Shown piece by piece: positions 5,827-8,878 of a stretch of DNA of 8,878 nt. The notes under the pieces are model-generated. The model was not told the DNA's origin and did no database searches. It worked only from the letters and a program-made list of their open reading frames with translations. The stretch lies in contig QHTP01000247.1 of assembly GCA_003220855.1 (NCBI GenBank), positions 1 through 8,878 of the forward strand, in the 5' to 3' direction. The DNA is from Gemmatimonadota bacterium (GTDB taxonomy: Bacteria > Gemmatimonadota > Gemmatimonadetes > Gemmatimonadales > GWC2-71-9). Position numbers and translations under genes: made by a program. How positions within the stretch are numbered: position 1 is the stretch's first letter; each line of letters opens with the position of its first letter.

Positions 5827-6641
5827 CGGCGGGGCAGGACGAGCGGGCGTTCCGAGCGCTGACCCAAAAAATCACGCGGGCGCGAGGCCTGGCGTGCGAC
5901 AGCTACAAGGACCGCTGTCTGCGGCGCCGCATCGGGGTGCGAATGCGCGCCCGCGGCGTCCACACGTTCGACGACTACAGCCGCGTACTCGATCAGGATC
6001 AGCGCGAGTACGACCTGCTGCTCGACGCGCTCACCATCAACGTCACGAAGTTCTTCCGCAACGTGGAAACGTGGCGCGCGCTCGCGCCGTGGCTCGACAA
6101 GCTGTGGGTCGCGCGCCGGGGCGAGGTGCGGGTGTGGTCGGCGGGGTGCGCGTCGGGTGAGGAGCCGTACACCGTCGCAGTGGCGCTGGCCGAGGCGGCA
6201 CGGCGCCTGGGCCAGGCGCAGCTGCTGGGCCGCGCCCGCGTCGACGCGACCGACATCGACCGCGCCAGTCTCGAGCGCACCCGCGCCGCGCAGTATCCGG
6301 ACGCGGCGTTCAGCGAGACGCCGCCCGAGCTGGTGGCCCGCTATTTCACCGCGGCACCGCGGCAGCCGGCAGCGGAGCTCCGGCGCATCGTGCACGTCGC
6401 GAAGCACGACCTCACCAGCCAGCCGCCGCCCGCGCCGCCGTACGATCTGGTCGTCTGCCGCAACGTGGTGATCTACTTCGACCGCGCGATGCAGGAGCGT
6501 CTGTTCACGCTGTTCGCCGACGCTCTCGCGCCGGGGGGCGTGCTGCTGCTCGGCAAGGTCGAGACCTTGTTCGGTCCGGCGCGCGAGCGCCTCGTGCTCG
6601 AAGAGCCCCGCGAGCGGATCTATCGGCTGGCGGAGTCGTGA
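5823..6641 (+). CDS. cheR: Chemotaxis protein methyltransferase CheR
   Basis: A 272-residue SAM-dependent methyltransferase that methylates glutamates on chemoreceptors, normal for the family. The GTG start overlaps the upstream TGA and gives the expected short lead into the N-terminal helical domain (FRALTQKITRARGLACDSYK, then RCLRRRIGVRMRARGV). The family motif LLDALTINVTKFFRN is at about residues 66-80. The SAM-binding motif WSAGCASGEEPYT is at 105-117, the acidic pair ATDID at 142-146, and the catalytic-domain motif VVCRNVVIYFD at 210-220, followed by LAPGGVLLLGKVE. There is no TPR or pentapeptide-binding extension. It lies directly upstream of cheD and cheB, so the window holds the full set of receptor-modification enzymes. 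The identification is firm; which receptors it serves is not visible. Confidence 0.97.
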   Translation: MTAGQDERAFRALTQKITRARGLACDSYKDRCLRRRIGVRMRARGVHTFDDYSRVLDQDQREYDLLLDALTINVTKFFRNVETWRALAPWLDKLWVARRGEVRVWSAGCASGEEPYTVAVALAEAARRLGQAQLLGRARVDATDIDRASLERTRAAQYPDAAFSETPPELVARYFTAAPRQPAAELRRIVHVAKHDLTSQPPPAPPYDLVVCRNVVIYFDRAMQERLFTLFADALAPGGVLLLGKVETLFGPARERLVLEEPRERIYRLAES

Positions 6642-7138
6642 CGGGAGCGCCGGCGCCGAAGGAGACGATCGTCAAGGTGGCGGACTGGGCCGCCGGCCGG
6701 GGGGACGCGGTGCTCGTCACGCTGGGGCTCGGGTCGTGCGTCGCGATCATGCTGCACGAGCCCCGCGCGTGCGCCGGCGCCATGGCGCACATCCTCCTCC
6801 CCTCCAAGAGCCTGGCCCGCGACGCCACCAATCCCGCCAAGTTCCCCGAGACCGCCCTGCCGCTGCTGGTCCAGCGGCTCGCGGCGTTCGGCGCCGACCC
6901 CCGCTACCTCGTCGCCAAGCTCGCGGGCGGCGCCAGCATGTTCGCGCAGCTCATGACGCCGGGCTCGGTGCAGATGGGAGAGCGCAACATCGCCGCCGCC
7001 CGTGACGTGCTGCGCCGGGCCGGCATCCCCCTGGCGGCCGAGGCGGTGGGCGGGGGGGCGGGCCGCTCGGTGCGGTTCCATGTCGCGGACGGGCGGGTCG
7101 AGATCCGGTCGGTGGGTGTCGATGCCATCGTCATCTGA
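6638..7138 (+). CDS. cheD: Chemoreceptor glutamine deamidase CheD
   Basis: A 166-residue protein of normal CheD length. CheD deamidates specific receptor glutamines to glutamates, creating sites for CheR; in some species it also binds the phosphatase CheC. The catalytic triad is visible: Thr28, Cys34 in TLGLGSC, and His51 in MAHILLP. The spacings of 6 and 17 residues match those of the Thermotoga enzyme. The C-terminal half has the conserved KLAGGASMF and QMGERNIAAARDVLRRAGIPL segments. The GTG start overlaps the cheR TGA. No cheC gene is present in this window, so a CheC partner can be neither assumed nor excluded. The 3' end overlaps cheB by 17 bases, longer than the other junctions. The identification is firm. 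Confidence 0.97.
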   Translation: MTGAPAPKETIVKVADWAAGRGDAVLVTLGLGSCVAIMLHEPRACAGAMAHILLPSKSLARDATNPAKFPETALPLLVQRLAAFGADPRYLVAKLAGGASMFAQLMTPGSVQMGERNIAAARDVLRRAGIPLAAEAVGGGAGRSVRFHVADGRVEIRSVGVDAIVI

Positions 7139-8246
7139 CCGCCGTCCCAGCGTCCTCGTCGTGGACGACAGCGCGCTGATGCGTCGCGTGTTGAGCGACG
7201 TGCTGGGCGCGGGCGAGGGCATCGCGGGGGCGGGGGAGTTCCGCGTCGTGGGCACGGCGCGCGACGGCTTCGACGCGGTCCGCAAGGTGCATCAGTTCGA
7301 CCCCGATGTCGTCACGATGGACCTCGAGATGCCGGAGCTCGACGGGCTGGGCGCCATCGGCTACATCATGTCGGAGACGCCCCGCCCGATCGTCGTGGTG
7401 AGCGCGCACGCGGGGCCCGGCACCGGCGCCGCGATCCGCGCCCTGGAGCTCGGCGCGGTGGAGATCGTCGCCAAGCCGAACGATGCGAACCGCGCCGCGC
7501 TCGAGCGCATGGCCCCCGAGCTGCGCGGCGCCGTGCGCCGCGCCCTCGCCGCCGACGTGTCGCACGTCTCGGTGATGGCCCGGCCGCCCGCGCCGGTGTG
7601 GCGCGCGCCCGAACAGGGACTGCGGGCCCGGGCACGCCTCGCGGTCGCCCTGGCGGCGTCCACCGGCGGGCCGCGCGCCCTCGCGGAAGTGATCCCGCGG
7701 TTGCCCACCGGCCGGGCGGCCGCGGTACTGGTGGTGCAGCACATGCCGCCGCGGTTCACGCGCTCGCTCGCCGAGCGCCTCGACTCGCTCTCCGCGCTGC
7801 GCGTGGTCGAGGCCGACGACGGCGCGCCCGTGGTCGCCGACACGGCGTACGTAGCGCCGGGCGATTATCATATGCGAGTGGTTGCCGCAGCCGAAGGGCC
7901 CGCCATCGCGCTCGACCAGGAGCCACCTGTCTGGGGAGTGCGCCCGGCCGCCGACCCGCTGTTCCGCTCGGTTGCCCAGGTGTTCGGAGCCAGGAGCATC
8001 GGCGTCGTGCTCACGGGCATGGGCCGCGACGGCGCCGAGGGCGTGCGCGCGATCCGCGCGGCGGGGGGCGGGGGGATCGCCCAGGACCGCGGCTCGGCGG
8101 TGATCGCCGGCATGCCGACCGCGGCGGTGCAGATCGGCGGCGTGGATGCGGTGTTTCCCCTCTCCGAGATCGCCGAGCGGATCGCCGCGGAGCTGGTGAC
8201 GCGGGGGGCCGGAATCGGACTGCGACGCGCGGATGAGCGCGAGTGA
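7122..8246 (+). CDS. cheB: Chemotaxis protein-glutamate methylesterase CheB
   Basis: A 374-residue two-domain methylesterase. The receiver domain (residues 9-120) has the acidic pair D15-D16, the phosphorylation site Asp67 in TMDLEMPELDG, Ser94 in VVVSAH and Lys118 in AKPND. A linker of roughly 45 residues leads to the esterase domain (173-360). Its catalytic triad is Ser180 (AASTGGP), His207 (VVQHMPPRFTRSLAERL) and Asp303 (TGMGRDGAEG), and the C-terminal GMPTAAVQ motif is present. CheB removes methyl groups from receptors when phosphorylated, opposing CheR. I chose ATG 7122, inside the cheD 3' end; an in-frame GTG at 7116 is also possible and adds two residues. Longer upstream starts are Arg-rich and not family-like. 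The stop codon TGA at 8244 lies in the loop of the first of four hairpins described separately. The call is firm. Confidence 0.96.
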   Translation: MPSSSDRRPSVLVVDDSALMRRVLSDVLGAGEGIAGAGEFRVVGTARDGFDAVRKVHQFDPDVVTMDLEMPELDGLGAIGYIMSETPRPIVVVSAHAGPGTGAAIRALELGAVEIVAKPNDANRAALERMAPELRGAVRRALAADVSHVSVMARPPAPVWRAPEQGLRARARLAVALAASTGGPRALAEVIPRLPTGRAAAVLVVQHMPPRFTRSLAERLDSLSALRVVEADDGAPVVADTAYVAPGDYHMRVVAAAEGPAIALDQEPPVWGVRPAADPLFRSVAQVFGARSIGVVLTGMGRDGAEGVRAIRAAGGGGIAQDRGSAVIAGMPTAAVQIGGVDAVFPLSEIAERIAAELVTRGAGIGLRRADERE

Positions 8247-8745
8247 ACTCGCGGCTCGGCAGGCCCGTGAACGGGCGGACGGCCGCTTCAGCGGCAGGGC
8301 CGAGCCGCGGCTTGAGCCGCGGATCATGAGCCGGGGCTACCTGCTGGTGCGCGTGGACGGCAAGGCGTACGGCTTGCCGCTCGCCCGGGTGCTCGAGGTG
8401 GGCGACCTGGCGGAGGTGCTGGAGGTGCCGCGCGCGCTGCCCGCGATGCGTGGCCTCACACCCGTGCGCGGACGCCTGGTACCGGTAGTGCACCTCGGCG
8501 CGCTGATGAGCGACCGGACCCCCCCGCCGGAGCGGGGGCGCACGGCGGTGCTGGTGGAGATCGGGGCGGGCGAGGGCGCGCGTCGCGTGGCCTTCGAGGT
8601 GGAGGACGCCGACGACGTGGTGCGCGAGGCCGCGCTGCCGGTGCCGCGGGGCGAATCACTGCCGTGGGCCTCGGGCGTGGCGCGGCGCCGCGGCGCCCTG
8701 GTCCCGATTCTCGATCTGGACGCGCTGGGAGACCGCATCGGATGA
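8233..8745 (+). CDS. cheW: Chemotaxis coupling protein CheW (first copy)
   Basis: CheW couples chemoreceptors to the CheA kinase in arrays at the membrane. The core begins YLLVRVDGKAYGLPLARVLEV and includes PAMRGLTPVRGRLVPVVHLGALM and VPILDLDAL, standard CheW strands. Two starts are possible. ATG 8233 overlaps cheB by 14 bases and gives 170 residues, with a 31-residue charged leader rich in Arg, Ala and Glu that is unlike CheW. ATG 8326 gives 139 residues starting MSRGYLLV, which fits the bare domain better. The leader codons have a few more A/T third positions than the rest of the gene, and their DNA is almost entirely folded into hairpins. I report the longer frame because tight overlaps are the rule in this operon, but 8326 may be the real start. 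No good Shine-Dalgarno precedes either. The stop overlaps the next cheW. Confidence 0.9.
   Translation: MSASELAARQARERADGRFSGRAEPRLEPRIMSRGYLLVRVDGKAYGLPLARVLEVGDLAEVLEVPRALPAMRGLTPVRGRLVPVVHLGALMSDRTPPPERGRTAVLVEIGAGEGARRVAFEVEDADDVVREAALPVPRGESLPWASGVARRRGALVPILDLDALGDRIG
8238..8322 (+). promoter_or_regulatory. Cluster of four tetraloop hairpins, possible structured RNA leader of cheW
   Basis: Four perfect inverted repeats with four-base loops occur in a row. They are 8238-8253 (6 bp, loop TGAA), 8263-8276 (5 bp, TGAA), 8282-8295 (5 bp, TTCA) and 8305-8322 (7 bp, TTGA). The spacers also pair: 8255-8260 with 8299-8304 closes a junction around hairpins 2 and 3 and is compatible with all four. 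Alternatively 8249-8260 pairs with 8299-8310 (11 Watson-Crick pairs plus one G-U), which breaks hairpins 1 and 4. The cheB TGA is in the loop of hairpin 1, and ATG 8326 lies three bases after hairpin 4. No T-run follows, so it is not an intrinsic terminator. A regulatory role is inferred; in GC-rich DNA chance pairing is common, but this density is unusual. Confidence 0.5.
8727..8731 (+). promoter_or_regulatory. Shine-Dalgarno-like GGGAG for the second cheW
   Basis: GGGAG lies ten bases before the ATG at 8742, inside the end of the first cheW gene. The spacing is slightly long but usable. It supports the ATGA-coupled start. Confidence 0.4.
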
Positions 8746-8878
8746 CCGCGGGCGACGACGTACAGCTCGTCACCTTCAAGCTGGCCGGACAGGACTTCGC
8801 CTTCAACATCTTCCAGGTGGAGCGAATCCTTCGCTACGAGGCACCGGCGCCGCTGCCCAAGGCCCCCGATTTTTTGGA
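8742..8878 (+). CDS. cheW: CheW-like coupling protein (second copy, 3' end outside window)
   Basis: Only the first 45 complete codons are present; the window ends mid-gene. The ATG overlaps the previous TGA. The visible sequence, VQLVTFKLAGQDFAFNIFQV followed by ERILRYEAPAPLPKAPDFL, is the standard first strands and helix of a CheW domain, with the aromatic/Gly pattern and the 'V.rI' stretch typical of CheW. It diverges clearly from the CheW directly upstream (compare YLLVRVDGKAYGLPLARVLE), so it is a separate paralogue and not a recent duplication. Two CheW genes in a row suggest either two receptor-kinase couplings or a mixed array. A stand-alone CheW is most likely. A CheW domain at the start of a longer fusion, such as CheV, cannot be ruled out. 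Confidence 0.88.
   Translation, partial: MTAGDDVQLVTFKLAGQDFAFNIFQVERILRYEAPAPLPKAPDFL

Noticed and set aside
7122..7138. The 17-base cheD-cheB overlap as a frameshifted fusion
   Set aside because: Both proteins are complete with their own catalytic residues and normal lengths; the overlap is an ordinary coupled start.
8063..8075. Two runs of six G in cheB as a regulatory G-quadruplex or slippage site
   Set aside because: There are only two runs, they encode a Gly stretch at a Gly-rich position of the family (AGG..IAQD), and GC-rich codon use explains them.
8305..8322. Hairpin 4 as an intrinsic terminator after cheB
   Set aside because: The 7-bp GC stem is followed by ATCATG and not by a run of T, and the operon continues in the same direction.
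7131..8327. A 398-codon open frame on the minus strand opposite cheB
   Set aside because: Same explanation: a shadow of cheB codons, rich in His, Arg and Gly, with no domain signature.
1..8878. Insertion sequences, tRNA or rRNA genes, CRISPR arrays and integration sites
   Set aside because: I found no transposase or integrase frame, no cloverleaf-like segment and no regularly spaced repeats; coding genes occupy essentially all of the window.

Overview
This is a dense, high-GC, single-strand gene cluster with eleven plus-strand coding regions. It has almost no intergenic sequence, no RNA gene, no mobile element and no CRISPR array. The first and last genes run off the window edges. Nearly every junction is a 1 to 4 base stop/start overlap or a gap of a few bases, so the window reads as the inside of one long, translationally coupled operon. 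I see no promoter or terminator. The composition (about 70% GC, very high GC at third codon positions, many GTG starts) and the mix of MglA-type GTPase, roadblock proteins, a DUF4388-TPR protein and chemosensory genes fit Gemmatimonadota or another soil-type, gliding or twitching lineage (myxobacteria-like, Acidobacteriota-like). I cannot fix the phylum from sequence alone.

Layout. Positions 1-1636 hold three consecutive roadblock/LC7-fold proteins, the first fused behind TPR repeats. Positions 1641-2240 encode an MglA-like small GTPase that keeps the Myxococcus residues Arg53, Thr78 and Gln82 at the same numbering. Positions 2237-4210 encode a 657-residue protein with two complete DnaA-type AAA+ ATPase modules joined by a charged linker, but with no DnaA DNA-binding domain and no DnaA domain I. 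Positions 4210-5826 encode a DUF4388-TPR protein whose N-terminal region carries two 24-residue motifs resembling the c-di-GMP-binding MshEN motif. Positions 5823-8745 hold cheR, cheD, cheB and cheW, and a second cheW starts at 8742. CheA, CheY and receptors are not in the window; they would be expected downstream.

Interpretation. CheR, CheB and CheD adjust receptor methylation and amidation, and the CheW proteins couple receptors to a kinase. In Myxococcus, a chemosensory pathway (Frz) controls a polarity switch built on MglA and a roadblock GAP, MglB. Here both halves appear to sit in one operon, with a double DnaA-like ATPase and a possible c-di-GMP-reading TPR protein between them. My inference is a compact signal-to-polarity system for surface motility or type IV pili. 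The tandem DnaA-like ATPase is the least explained part and the best candidate for something undescribed.

A second unusual signal is at the cheB-cheW junction (8238-8322): four perfect tetraloop hairpins in a row, plus a nested stem that brackets the middle two and can extend to 12 pairs by dissolving the outer two. It looks like a structured, possibly switchable RNA leader just before the more natural CheW start codon.
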